DNA of 9,397 nucleotides, from NCBI GenBank assembly GCA_945878515.1, contig CAMCTL010000136.1, positions 1-9,397 on the forward strand, given 5' to 3'. This DNA is from Flavobacterium psychrophilum. Its GTDB lineage: Bacteria > Bacteroidota > Bacteroidia > Flavobacteriales > Flavobacteriaceae. Under the pieces are notes generated by a model. The model ran no database searches. It was not told where the DNA came from and saw only the letters and a list, made by a program, of their open reading frames with translations. Numbering within the stretch: the first letter of the stretch is position 1; the number at the start of each line of letters is the position of its first letter. The translations under genes were made by a program, and so were the position numbers. Below are positions 1 through 6,807 of this stretch, one piece after another.

Positions 1-387
1 TACAACTCGCAATCATCTGTTTATCATGTTGGTGGTGCTACTTTGAAAAAAGGAGACCCAAAAAAGACTTTTTTAAATTTTAGAAATTCGTTACTGATGA
101 TGGTAAAAAATTTGCCAAAAGAAAATTTATACTGGATTTTATTTTGCCGTTTGATTTTAGATGGACTTGCTGCAACATTATTTCTTTGTCAAGGAAATTT
201 CAAACATTTTTTGGCTGTAATCAAAGCTCATTTTGCGTTTTATAGTCTTTTTTCAATAACTTTAAAAAAGAGAGAAATTTTCCAAACTAAAAACTATTAC
301 AAAACAAACAGTATTGTTTACCTTTATTTTGTTAAAAGAATCATAGAATTTGGCACTATATTTCAAACAAAAGCGAATAAAAGCTAA
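1..387 (+). CDS. Glycosyltransferase family 2, C-terminal fragment (cut by window edge)
   Basis: The reading frame is open from base 1 to the TAA at 385-387, so this is the last 128 residues of a gene that starts outside the window. An in-frame TTG at 43 is only an internal leucine. The visible part begins with a VYHVGGATL stretch, then an NFRNSLLMMVKNLP stretch, which I recognise as the C-terminal region of Bacteroidota family 2 glycosyltransferases (GT-A fold; transfer of a sugar from a nucleotide donor). A hydrophobic segment (WILFCRLILDGLAATLFL) and a second weaker one (FLAVIKAHFAFYSLF) follow, suggesting membrane association at the cytoplasmic face. The catalytic DxD region would lie upstream and cannot be seen, so donor and acceptor are unknown. 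The gene is followed after 36 bases by an OmpA-family lipoprotein gene with its own promoter candidate, so the two need not be one operon. Family assignment is by pattern recognition; fairly sure. Confidence 0.72.
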   Translation, partial: YNSQSSVYHVGGATLKKGDPKKTFLNFRNSLLMMVKNLPKENLYWILFCRLILDGLAATLFLCQGNFKHFLAVIKAHFAFYSLFSITLKKREIFQTKNYYKTNSIVYLYFVKRIIEFGTIFQTKANKS

Positions 388-392
388 CTTTG
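361..392 (+). promoter_or_regulatory. Candidate Bacteroidetes-type promoter for the OmpA lipoprotein gene
   Basis: TAACTTTG at 385-392 is an exact match to the Bacteroidetes -7 consensus TAnnTTTG. It overlaps the stop codon of the upstream glycosyltransferase. A weak -33 candidate, TTTC at 361-364, lies 20 bases upstream. Transcription would start near 397-400, leaving a leader of about 25 bases before the ATG at 424. The -7 box is seen directly; promoter activity is inferred. Confidence 0.5.
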
Positions 393-423
393 TAAAACAC
401 ATTTAATTAATTATTTAATATTT

Positions 424-1248
424 ATGAAAAAAATTGTAATTGCTTTATCATTCTTTATGCTTTTAACCTCTTGCGTAACTAAAAAGAAATATGCAGCTTT
501 AGAAGCTAAAAACAAAGAAACTCAAGATTTATTGAACAGTTGTACTGTTAAGTTAAATGCTTGTTTAGAAGAAAAATCAGGTCTTGCTGCAACTGCATCT
601 GCTTTGAAAGACCAAAATCAATTTTTAATCTCTACTTCTAAAGATATGACTGTTTTGACAACAAAAGGAGCTCAAAATATTGAGAAAGCCTTGGAATCAA
701 TAAAAGAAAAAGATCTTAAAATAAGTAGAATGCAAGATGCTTTAACTAGAAAAGACAGTGTTACTCTAGCGGTTGTAACCAGTTTGAAAGCCGTTGTCGG
801 ACTATCTGATCCAGACATTGAAATCAATGTTGAAAAAGGAGTTGTTTTTATTCAAATTGCAGATAAATTATTGTTTAAAAGTGGAAGTTATGATGTAACC
901 GATAAAGCAAAATCAGTTTTGACAAAAGTAGCTAAAGTAGTCAACGACAAACCCGACTTTGAATGTATGGTCGAAGGAAATACAGATGATGTTCCGTACA
1001 ACGGAAATGGAGTTTTGCTAGACAATTGGGATTTGAGTGTAAAACGATCAACATCAATTATTAGAGTATTAGCTGGAGAATTAGGTGTAAATCCAGCACA
1101 ATTGATTGCAGCGGGAAGAAGTTCCTATACACCTTTAGTTGCAAATGACACGCCAGAAAATAAAGCTAAAAATAGAAGAACTCGTATAGTTGTTTTACCA
1201 AAAATTGACCAATTTTATGAAATGGTAGAAAAGGAAATGAAAAAATAA
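424..1248 (+). CDS. OmpA-family lipoprotein with coiled-coil stalk
   Basis: The 274-residue protein starts with a lipoprotein signal peptide (MKKIVIALSFFMLLTSC). The lipobox is LTSC with the acylated cysteine at residue 17, so the mature protein should be lipid-anchored at the periplasmic or outer-membrane side. Residues 20-115 are charged, heptad-like and probably coiled coil. Residues about 138-258 form an OmpA C-terminal domain, which binds peptidoglycan in characterised members: EGNTDDVPY near 184-192, NWDLS with Asp203, and NRRTRI at 250-255, where the Asp and first Arg match the residues that contact diaminopimelate in this family. The usual EGHTD histidine is replaced by Asn186. A basic tail follows the domain. 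The likely role is tethering the outer membrane to the cell wall. It is transcribed alone from a candidate promoter overlapping the preceding gene's end and finishes at a strong hairpin terminator. The domain is certain; the specific function is not. Confidence 0.9.
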   Translation: MKKIVIALSFFMLLTSCVTKKKYAALEAKNKETQDLLNSCTVKLNACLEEKSGLAATASALKDQNQFLISTSKDMTVLTTKGAQNIEKALESIKEKDLKISRMQDALTRKDSVTLAVVTSLKAVVGLSDPDIEINVEKGVVFIQIADKLLFKSGSYDVTDKAKSVLTKVAKVVNDKPDFECMVEGNTDDVPYNGNGVLLDNWDLSVKRSTSIIRVLAGELGVNPAQLIAAGRSSYTPLVANDTPENKAKNRRTRIVVLPKIDQFYEMVEKEMKK

Positions 1249-1277
1249 CTGTAATTACAAATTGAAATCAACTATAA

Positions 1278-1311
1278 AAAAAGCCCCAATTTATCTAAAT
1301 TGGGGCTTTTT
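1278..1311. terminator. Bidirectional intrinsic terminator between ompA-like gene and dnaN
   Basis: A perfect hairpin is visible: AGCCCCAATTT (1282-1292) pairs with AAATTGGGGCT (1297-1307) around the loop ATCT. An A-run (1278-1281) lies on the left and a T-run (1308-1311) on the right, so either strand gives a GC stem followed by a U-tract. It lies 30 bases past the OmpA stop codon and 27 bases past the dnaN stop codon, as expected for convergent genes sharing a terminator. Confidence 0.92.
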
Positions 1312-1338
1312 AATATAAAATGGGTTTTGTTCTTTAGC

Positions 1339-2457
1339 TTAGTTATTTAGCATTACAGGCATAACCAACATTGTTACGGTTTCTCCTTCTTCTAATCCAT
1401 CCGCTGGAGTTAGGATTCCTGCTCTATTAGGCAAAGACATTTCTAGCATAATCATATCCGATTGTAAGTTGGTCAACATTTCAGTAAGGAAACGAGAATT
1501 GTATCCAATTTGCATATCGTCACCTTGATAATCACAAGTCAATCTTTCTTCAGCTTTGTTTGAGTAATCAATATCTTCGGCAGAAATATTCAATTCAGCG
1601 CCCGCAATTTTCAAACGAATTTGATGAGTTGTTTTGTTAGAAAAAATCGCAACACGACGCACAGAATTCAAAAATTGAGTTCTGTCAATCAGCAATTTGT
1701 TCGGGTTTTCTTTTGGAATAACCGCTTCATAGTTTGGATATTTCCCATCAATTAAACGACACATTAAGATGTAATTATCGAAAGAAAAAGTTGCATTCGA
1801 ATCGTTGTATTCGATTTTTATTTCAGCATCGGAAGCGCCCAAAATATTTTTCAAAATGTTCAAAGGTTTCTTTGGCATAATGAAATCTGCAACTTCCGAG
1901 GCGGTAACATCAGTTCGAGCATATTTTACCAACTTATGAGCATCAGTAGCTACAAAAATCAATCCTTGTGGCGAAAATTGAAAGAAAACGCCAGACATTA
2001 CAGGACGCAAATCATCGTTTCCAGCTGCAAAAATTGTTTTGCTAATGGCGGTTGCTAAAACATCTGCGGGAACTAAAGTTACTGATGGTTCGTCTAAGTT
2101 TACTGATCTTGGAAACTCTTCTCCTGGAGCATAAGCCAAAGCATATTTCCCTGAATTTGAACTAATTTCTATAGTACTATTTTCTTCAACTGTAAATGTT
2201 AAAGGTTGCTCTGGAAAGGTTTTAAGAATTTCTAAAAGTAATTTTGCAGGAACAGCAACGCTTCCTTTGCTTGTAGAATCAATGTCCAAAGTGGCCGACA
2301 TTGTAGTTTCTAAATCCGAAGCTGAAACCGTTAGTGTAGTATGATCCAATTCAAAAAGGAAGTTGTCTAAAATAGGTAAAGTATTGCTACTATTGATCAC
2401 ATTTCCTAGAACTTGTAATTGTTTTAATAAGTACGAACTCGATACTATAAATTTCAT
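1339..2457 (-). CDS. dnaN: DNA polymerase III subunit beta (sliding clamp)
   Basis: The 372-residue protein has the normal length of a bacterial beta clamp, with three repeated clamp domains (about 1-118, 120-245 and 246-372) and the family's closing strand (VMPVMLNN, comparable to the VMPMRL end of the E. coli protein). Typical features include an N-terminal TLPILDNFLFE stretch and FVATDAHKLV in the middle domain. The clamp dimer encircles DNA and tethers the replicative polymerase and many repair proteins. The ATG at 2457 gives the canonical start (MKFIVSSSYLL). It follows gldG on the same strand after an 89-base gap with its own promoter candidate, so it is probably transcribed at least partly on its own. 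It ends at the shared bidirectional terminator. It is not next to dnaA within this window, unlike the arrangement in many other bacteria. Very sure. Confidence 0.97.
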   Translation of the reverse strand: MKFIVSSSYLLKQLQVLGNVINSSNTLPILDNFLFELDHTTLTVSASDLETTMSATLDIDSTSKGSVAVPAKLLLEILKTFPEQPLTFTVEENSTIEISSNSGKYALAYAPGEEFPRSVNLDEPSVTLVPADVLATAISKTIFAAGNDDLRPVMSGVFFQFSPQGLIFVATDAHKLVKYARTDVTASEVADFIMPKKPLNILKNILGASDAEIKIEYNDSNATFSFDNYILMCRLIDGKYPNYEAVIPKENPNKLLIDRTQFLNSVRRVAIFSNKTTHQIRLKIAGAELNISAEDIDYSNKAEERLTCDYQGDDMQIGYNSRFLTEMLTNLQSDMIMLEMSLPNRAGILTPADGLEEGETVTMLVMPVMLNN

Positions 2458-2494
2458 AAGAAGTATATATTTGTTTTTTGTTGCAATTTTATAA

Positions 2495-2517
2495 AGTTTA
2501 CAAATATATCGTAAACT
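2495..2517. repeat. Interrupted palindrome over the dnaN -7 box
   Basis: AGTTTAC (2495-2501) and GTAAACT (2511-2517) are perfect 7-bp inverted arms separated by 9 bases. The arms bracket the candidate dnaN -7 element, so the site could be an operator. Alternatively it could be a weak hairpin in the tail of the gldG transcript; no U-tract supports a terminator. The arms are directly visible; the role is inferred. Confidence 0.4.
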
Positions 2518-2533
2518 ACCTTAAGAATAAAAC
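2501..2533 (-). promoter_or_regulatory. Candidate dnaN promoter
   Basis: Read on the minus strand, bases 2508-2501 spell TATATTTG, an exact match to the Bacteroidetes -7 consensus TAnnTTTG. A T-rich -33 candidate (GTTTTA, 2533-2528) lies about 19 bases upstream. The transcript would start about 37 bases before the dnaN ATG. The -7 box sits inside a 23-bp interrupted palindrome, listed separately. Confidence 0.5.
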
Positions 2534-2546
2534 TTTTTAATTAAAA

Positions 2547-4232
2547 TTAGTTGCTGTATTTTTTCTTTCTCAAAAAGGTAAAAACCACCCCAAAAAGCCC
2601 TAAAACAAGTAATGGCAGTCCGATAGTTAGGATTTGTGTCGTGCTATAATTTTCGTGAACTTTTTCTTTATCCAGTAATGGTAAATCAAAGTCTTTGCTT
2701 CGAATGTTAATTAATCCAGTATCATCTAGTAAATAATTGACACAATTCATCAAGTAATCCTTGTTGTCGTACAAATTCCCCGAGCGCTGGTCGTAACCCA
2801 ATTCTACAGGTTGAAAGTTTTTATCCAATTGGTTTCTTATCAAATCGCCATCTGAAATCACAATCATTTTATTGACTTTCCCAAGCGGTTGAAATGATTT
2901 TTGGTCAAAAGGTAAAACCCGGTTCTCAAACATCGAATGAAACGAACCTTCCAATAAAACCGATAGCGGAATATTTCCAGTGTTCAAATAATGGTTTGGT
3001 GAAGTTTCTTCTTCAACAATTTTTAAATTGATTTCTGTTGGAGTTCCAATTTTCTTAGAATATTGGGAAGATTGCAGTAAAACTGTTTTTTTAATTCCGT
3101 TCTTCAAAGTGTCAATGGGATTTGCAAAATCGAACTTGATTCCGCCTAAGTTTTTTACAATGGGATGCTTGCTGATAGCATACACTTGAGGAGCAAATTT
3201 CCAATTGAATTCTTGATATTGCGTAGCGCTTCCTTGTTCGCCAGTTGCTAATTTAATAGGACTTCCTTGTTCGTCTTTTACTAAATCAGGATTGATTCGA
3301 AACCCGTATTTGAAGAACATATCGTTCAAATTCAAATCTCTTGGAAAGGCCAACGTAGCACCATAATCATTGTACAAACTGTCCATTTCCATATTGACTT
3401 GATCCACAAGCCACAAGGTTTTCCCGCCATTAACGATGAATTGGTCTAAGACTTGTTTCTCTGCATCGCTGAAGGTTTCTGTTGGTTTGGCAATAACTGC
3501 CAAGTCGTATTTTTGCAATGCTTCCAAACTTCCCATTGGATTTTTGGATACCGAATCTAATGTAAAGGGACCAATATGGTAACTTTCGCGAACTTGCATG
3601 AGGAATTTGGCAATTTGCACATCTTGAAGCTCTCCGTTTCCTTTGATTATCGCTACTTTTTTCTGTCTTCCTTTCGTAATTTTGTTGATACCGTCGGCAA
3701 TGGAATATTCCAAATGTTGTACGGAACCAATCACTTTTTGTGTAGTGGAAGCGCCCATTATATTTTTCAACAAAGGAATATTGACTTCCTTATTGTTGTA
3801 AACCGCGATTGCCCAAGGAAAAACCATCGCCTGTGATTGCTTTCCTTTGTCGTCAACTGTAATGTTTATTGGTGTAAGTCCTTTTAAATATAGATTTTTA
3901 ATATTATCCAAACTTTCGTCTTCATTTTCCAATGGATCAACAAATTCGAAAATAATATTCTTGTTATAGGCTTGAAATTCTTCAAATAAATCTCGGGTTT
4001 CGCTTTGCAAACGCTTGAATTCAGAGGGCAAATCGCCTTGTAAATAGATTTTTACATATAAGGGATTTTGCACTTGTTTAACGATATTCAAGGATGTTGT
4101 AGAGAGTGTGTATCGTTTGTCTTTGGTTAAATCGAAACGGTAGAAAAAATAGCCGCTAAGCACATTCAAAACCAAAAGAATTGCAACGACAATCAATAGC
4201 GATTTTATATTGTTTTTATTTGAAGTTGTCAT
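2547..4232 (-). CDS. gldG: Gliding-motility ABC transporter auxiliary subunit GldG
   Basis: The 561-residue protein has one membrane helix near the N terminus (about 11-32), followed by FDLTKDKRYTLS, a signature of GldG and related ABC-auxiliary proteins. A long extracytoplasmic region related to the ABC_transp_aux domain comes next. A second membrane helix (about 534-554) is followed by a short basic tail (LRKKKYSN). In Flavobacterium johnsoniae GldA (ATPase), GldF (permease) and GldG are thought to form one ABC transporter needed for gliding; the substrate is not established. The start ATG overlaps the gldF stop codon by one base (TAATG), which indicates translational coupling and equal dosage with GldF. 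Length and order match known gldFG loci. Family assignment is firm; whether this strain actually glides cannot be seen. Confidence 0.95.
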   Translation of the reverse strand: MTTSNKNNIKSLLIVVAILLVLNVLSGYFFYRFDLTKDKRYTLSTTSLNIVKQVQNPLYVKIYLQGDLPSEFKRLQSETRDLFEEFQAYNKNIIFEFVDPLENEDESLDNIKNLYLKGLTPINITVDDKGKQSQAMVFPWAIAVYNNKEVNIPLLKNIMGASTTQKVIGSVQHLEYSIADGINKITKGRQKKVAIIKGNGELQDVQIAKFLMQVRESYHIGPFTLDSVSKNPMGSLEALQKYDLAVIAKPTETFSDAEKQVLDQFIVNGGKTLWLVDQVNMEMDSLYNDYGATLAFPRDLNLNDMFFKYGFRINPDLVKDEQGSPIKLATGEQGSATQYQEFNWKFAPQVYAISKHPIVKNLGGIKFDFANPIDTLKNGIKKTVLLQSSQYSKKIGTPTEINLKIVEEETSPNHYLNTGNIPLSVLLEGSFHSMFENRVLPFDQKSFQPLGKVNKMIVISDGDLIRNQLDKNFQPVELGYDQRSGNLYDNKDYLMNCVNYLLDDTGLINIRSKDFDLPLLDKEKVHENYSTTQILTIGLPLLVLGLFGVVFTFLRKKKYSN

Positions 4233-4957
4233 TACGATTTAATAGATTTTAAGTTATAAACTGTAAATGAAAGAAACAAGACTGTAATGCTTACAAAATA
4301 AATTATATCCCGGCTGTCAATAACGCCACGACTCATACTTTTGAAATGATCTTGCATACCAATACTCGAAATTAAACCTTGAATACTAGGAACAATGGTT
4401 GCTACACTTTCAAATCCAAAATAAAAGAAGAAGCATAAGAACACGGCCACAATAAACGCCACAATTTGATTTTCGGAGAGCGTAGAAGTAAAGATTCCAA
4501 TGGCAGAATAGGCCGCAATAAGAAATAATAATCCAAAATAAGAACCCATAGTGCTGCCCATATCAATGTTTCCTTCGGGCGAACCCAAACCAAAAATGAC
4601 CCAAACATAAATGAATGTTGGAATTATTGCCATAACAATCAATAGCATCGAACCCAAGAATTTTCCGTTCACGATTTGCCATAAGCTCAAAGGTTTGGTC
4701 AACAACAATTCTAATGTTCCTTGCTTTTTCTCGTCAGAAAAGCTTCGCATCGTAACGGCAGGAATCAGGAAAATTAGAATCCAAGGTGCCAAAGTAAAAA
4801 ACGGGCTTAAATCGGCAAAACCGCTGTTCAAAATATTGTATTCTCCTTCGAAAACCCAAAGGAATAATCCATTCCCAAGTAGGAAAACGGCAATCACCAA
4901 ATAACCAATTGGCGAACCAAAAAAAGATTTTATTTCTCTTAATGCTATTGATTTCAT
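4232..4957 (-). CDS. gldF: Gliding-motility ABC transporter permease GldF
   Basis: This 241-residue polytopic inner-membrane protein has about six hydrophobic segments (near 17-36, 54-70, 102-124, 139-158, 165-186 and 215-236). The cytoplasmic motif SDEKKQGTLELLLTKPLS at 74-91 is the hallmark of ABC-2 type permeases of the GldF/NosY group and lies in the region expected to couple to the ATPase. It would partner with GldG, encoded immediately downstream with a one-base overlap, and with GldA, which is not in this window. Length and topology fit complete GldF proteins. The ATG at 4957 gives a typical MKSIALREIKSFF start. A methyltransferase gene lies 32 bases upstream on the same strand, so gldF may be read from that gene's transcript; I see no clear own promoter in the short gap. 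Confidence 0.95.
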   Translation of the reverse strand: MKSIALREIKSFFGSPIGYLVIAVFLLGNGLFLWVFEGEYNILNSGFADLSPFFTLAPWILIFLIPAVTMRSFSDEKKQGTLELLLTKPLSLWQIVNGKFLGSMLLIVMAIIPTFIYVWVIFGLGSPEGNIDMGSTMGSYFGLLFLIAAYSAIGIFTSTLSENQIVAFIVAVFLCFFFYFGFESVATIVPSIQGLISSIGMQDHFKSMSRGVIDSRDIIYFVSITVLFLSFTVYNLKSIKS

Positions 4958-4989
4958 CTGTTTGTTGTATGTTGTTTTTCAACTTTCAT

Positions 4990-5820
4990 TTATAATTTTT
5001 TAAAAATTACAATGTCTTGATGTTCATTTAATTCAGTGTTTTGAATACCTGACCAATTTCCTTTTATAAAATGGACAATTTCCAAATTGTTTTTATTCAA
5101 AAGGGCTTCGATATAACTTTTCTTGAAAGCTACATTGGCCTCTTTTACATTTTTATCCATTAAATAATAGTCTCCAAAATTGTGTGGGAAATTTTTGCTT
5201 CCAACCGTGTTTGCCAAAGTTTCAATTTCTTCTTCGATAATAAAAAAAGTAGCAAAGCATTTTTTGTCTTTTATCAAAACCCGTTGAATTTCACTAATAT
5301 AATTTTCAACATCCGAAGGCAGCATGTGTGTAAAAACAGATGTTAAAAATACTAAATCGAAACTATTGTCTTTATATGGAAATTGAAGTTCGGCAGCTTT
5401 TTCATCTGTGTCCAAACGGTATAAATCATTCTTTAGCGGAATGAGTTTAAAAGTAAAATTAGGAAATCGACTGCTAATATTTTTGGTGCACCAATCGATT
5501 CCCATTTTTACAATATCAAAACCTTCATAACGACCTTTAGGAGAAAGATAATTTGTAAATGGAATAGCCATTCGACCTATTCCACAACCTATGTCAAGTA
5601 CAGCACTATCTTTAGTGAAATCGCAATATTTTTTAAAATGTCCAAAAAAATGTTCTCCAATTTTCAAATAATCGCCACTTCCAATAAAAATAAGACCTTT
5701 TGGAGGCACTAAAGAATCTCTATTTACAAACAAATCTTGGGGCAAATAAATTATTCTCCTTGCAGCATAACGAATGGAAACAGGCAGCGCATAATATATT
5801 TTTCGTACTAATAGGTTCAT
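4990..5820 (-). CDS. Class I SAM-dependent methyltransferase
   Basis: The 276-residue cytoplasmic protein has a Rossmann-type methyltransferase core. Motif I is VLDIGCGIGR (74-83), which binds SAM. FDIVKMGIDWC (101-111) follows the strand that contacts the SAM ribose. DNSFDLVFLTSVFTHML (151-167) covers motifs IV and V. The layout, with a GxGxYEGFDI segment, a PNFTF segment and a closing HQDIVIFKK, resembles methyltransferases often found near polysaccharide or glycan-modification genes, but the substrate cannot be told from sequence. The N-terminal 40 residues are basic and could touch the membrane. The gene sits between an ABM-domain gene and gldF, where I would expect them to be closer together, so it may be an accessory insertion. 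An 80-base upstream gap carries three tandem octamers. Class assignment is sure; role unknown. Confidence 0.88.
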   Translation of the reverse strand: MNLLVRKIYYALPVSIRYAARRIIYLPQDLFVNRDSLVPPKGLIFIGSGDYLKIGEHFFGHFKKYCDFTKDSAVLDIGCGIGRMAIPFTNYLSPKGRYEGFDIVKMGIDWCTKNISSRFPNFTFKLIPLKNDLYRLDTDEKAAELQFPYKDNSFDLVFLTSVFTHMLPSDVENYISEIQRVLIKDKKCFATFFIIEEEIETLANTVGSKNFPHNFGDYYLMDKNVKEANVAFKKSYIEALLNKNNLEIVHFIKGNWSGIQNTELNEHQDIVIFKKL

Positions 5821-5847
5821 TTCTTTTTTGTTTAAAAAGTTTTAATA

Positions 5848-5871
5848 TTTAAGGGTTTAACGGTTTAAGGG
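5848..5871. repeat. Three tandem 8-bp repeats upstream of the methyltransferase gene
   Basis: TTTAAGGG, TTTAACGG and TTTAAGGG follow one another without gaps, and a partial fourth unit (TTAAAA) comes next. The array lies 27 bases upstream of the methyltransferase start codon, in the gap before the ABM gene's stop codon. Such short arrays can vary in copy number by slippage, or can be a protein-binding site; neither is shown here. Confidence 0.6.
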
Positions 5872-5900
5872 TTAAAAATTGTTCCTTCGACAAAACAACT

Positions 5901-6197
5901 TTAAACTAAACTGACCACTTTGTCAACGCTCCAAGCCTCGGGTTTATCGTTGAATAACTTTTTTGTGAATGCCCAAACTTCATTAAAAAGCTCCGATTGT
6001 CTGTAATTCTCCAAGTCCTCTTCGGTTTCCCAATAACTGTACGTAAAGAAAATACATTTGTTATTTTTATCCTGATACAGTTCCAATAAACGGTTTCCTG
6101 GCGCATTTCGTATTTTGTCTTTTATAATCTCAAAGTTTTCCAGAAATGCCGGAATATTTTCTTCGTTAAAGGACATTTTTACTATTCGTACGAACAT
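5901..6197 (-). CDS. ABM-domain protein (putative quinol monooxygenase-like)
   Basis: The 98-residue protein is the usual size for a single antibiotic-biosynthesis-monooxygenase (ABM) domain, a dimeric alpha+beta barrel of ferredoxin-like fold. It opens with a strand (MFVRIVKMSF), then a helix (IPAFLENFEIIKDKIRNAPG). A second strand pair includes CIFFTYSYWETEEDLENYRQS at 49-69, whose YWETEEDLENYR is highly characteristic of the family. The WAFTKKLFNDKPEAWSVDKV end completes the barrel. Members include small cofactor-independent oxygenases, heme-degrading enzymes and many proteins of unknown function; no residue here fixes a substrate. It is on the same strand as the DUF62-like gene upstream, but a 610-base segment holding another gene separates them. 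Domain call sure, enzymatic role open. Confidence 0.85.
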   Translation of the reverse strand: MFVRIVKMSFNEENIPAFLENFEIIKDKIRNAPGNRLLELYQDKNNKCIFFTYSYWETEEDLENYRQSELFNEVWAFTKKLFNDKPEAWSVDKVVSLV

Positions 6198-6228
6198 TTG
6201 ATTTAGGATTGAAGATTAACGATTTTGA
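6198..6228. repeat. Left copy of ~30-bp inverted repeat
   Basis: This copy contains the 20-base core GATTGAAGATTAACGATTTT at 6207-6226. The same core occurs in inverted orientation at 6774-6793, and homology extends a few bases on both sides with two substitutions and one length difference. The pair brackets the DUF1493-like gene. The copy starts directly at the ABM gene's start codon. Confidence 0.8.
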
Positions 6229-6258
6229 CCCGAGCGACAGCGAACTGGCGAAGCATTT
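6229..6258. other. GC-rich intergenic segment, possible dispersed repeat
   Basis: The run from CCCGAGCG to GGCGAAGC (6229-6254) is about two-thirds G+C inside very AT-rich surroundings and lies just downstream of the DUF1493-like gene. CGACAG and CTGGCG around CGAA could form a six-pair stem with one mismatch, but no U-tract follows, so I do not call a terminator. It looks like the short GC-rich repeats scattered in Flavobacterium intergenic regions. This is from memory and not verified. Confidence 0.35.
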
Positions 6259-6270
6259 CATATTTGGTAA

Positions 6271-6747
6271 TTATTTAAAAACAAATTTGACATTTTCTCT
6301 TAATAAGAACTTTCCTTGAATTTTCGATGTAATTAAATCTCCCATTGTTAGATCAAGTCTATTTGATTTATTATTTTCAACGAAGAAATTAAAGTTATTG
6401 ATTATACTTGAATATTCTTTAGAAAAAGGTTTAATCAATAGAAATAGAATAAATTTAATAATGAAAAAAGGCAATATTAAAATTCTTAACAATACTGTGC
6501 CAGAGTCAAATAATTCTCCTTCACTTTCAAAATGCTCATCATAATTAAAATTGGAAAAATCCACTGTGTATTTTGTAATAAAATCTTCTAATAAATAACA
6601 ATTGTCATCACCCCAAAAACTTAAATCATTTGCAATTTTTGATTTAATATAAATATTTTTTTCTCCAGATTTTTCTTCAAGAAACTGTTGTACTTCAAGA
6701 TACTCTCGTTTTAAATTATTAAAACTTATTTTTATAATTGTTTTCAT
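6271..6747 (-). CDS. DUF1493-like small membrane protein, function unknown
   Basis: I start this 158-residue protein at the ATG at 6747 (MKTIIKISFNN). The longer frame from a TTG at 6774 would run into the inverted repeat and is unlikely. Residues 42-80 carry a pattern I associate with DUF1493: a GDD at 46-48, LLEDF after it, VDFSNF at 62-67 and YDEHFESEGELF at 69-80. LTMGDLITSKIQGKF (133-147) resembles the family's C-terminal LTxGxL segment. Between these parts is one strong hydrophobic stretch (about 85-106), so the protein is probably anchored in the inner membrane. The family has no assigned function that I know of; the GDD helix pattern vaguely recalls acyl-carrier-like folds. The gene is very AT-rich and bracketed by an inverted repeat, which suggests it was acquired as a unit. 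The gene is likely real; family call moderate. Confidence 0.65.
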   Translation of the reverse strand: MKTIIKISFNNLKREYLEVQQFLEEKSGEKNIYIKSKIANDLSFWGDDNCYLLEDFITKYTVDFSNFNYDEHFESEGELFDSGTVLLRILILPFFIIKFILFLLIKPFSKEYSSIINNFNFFVENNKSNRLDLTMGDLITSKIQGKFLLRENVKFVFK

Positions 6748-6770
6748 TTTAAGTTGCTTTACATCTGAAA

Positions 6771-6802
6771 TCAAAAATCGTTAATCTTCAATCTAAAATC
6801 AA
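6771..6802. repeat. Right copy of ~30-bp inverted repeat
   Basis: This is the inverted partner of 6198-6228; its core AAAATCGTTAATCTTCAATC (6774-6793) is the exact reverse complement of the left core. It lies 23 bases upstream of the DUF1493-like start codon and ends 5 bases before the stop codon of the DUF62-like gene. Confidence 0.8.
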
Positions 6803-6807
6803 TTTCT

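Noticed and set aside
43..387. Treating the left-edge frame as a complete 114-residue gene
   Set aside because: The frame stays open to base 1 and the upstream residues (YNSQSSVYHVGGA) fit the same glycosyltransferase, so it is a truncated end, not a small gene.
2458..2546. Intrinsic terminator for gldG
   Set aside because: The only inverted repeat in the gap is AT-rich with a 9-base loop and no following U-tract on the minus strand.
3576..3836. 86-codon plus-strand open frame inside gldG
   Set aside because: It is antisense to the strongly supported gldG coding sequence and its translation resembles no family; a shadow frame.
4611..4904. 97-codon plus-strand open frame inside gldF
   Set aside because: It is antisense to gldF, with no recognisable domain or signal peptide.
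4402..4982. Minus-strand frames of 68 and 82 codons overlapping gldF
   Set aside because: They are alternative frames of gldF, whose ABC-2 permease motif and membrane pattern establish the true frame.
5906..6106. 66-codon minus-strand frame overlapping the ABM gene
   Set aside because: It is an alternative frame of a gene with a clear ABM signature.
6748..6774. N-terminal extension of the DUF1493-like gene to a TTG start
   Set aside because: The extension overlaps the inverted repeat, and an ATG with a plausible N terminus lies at 6747.
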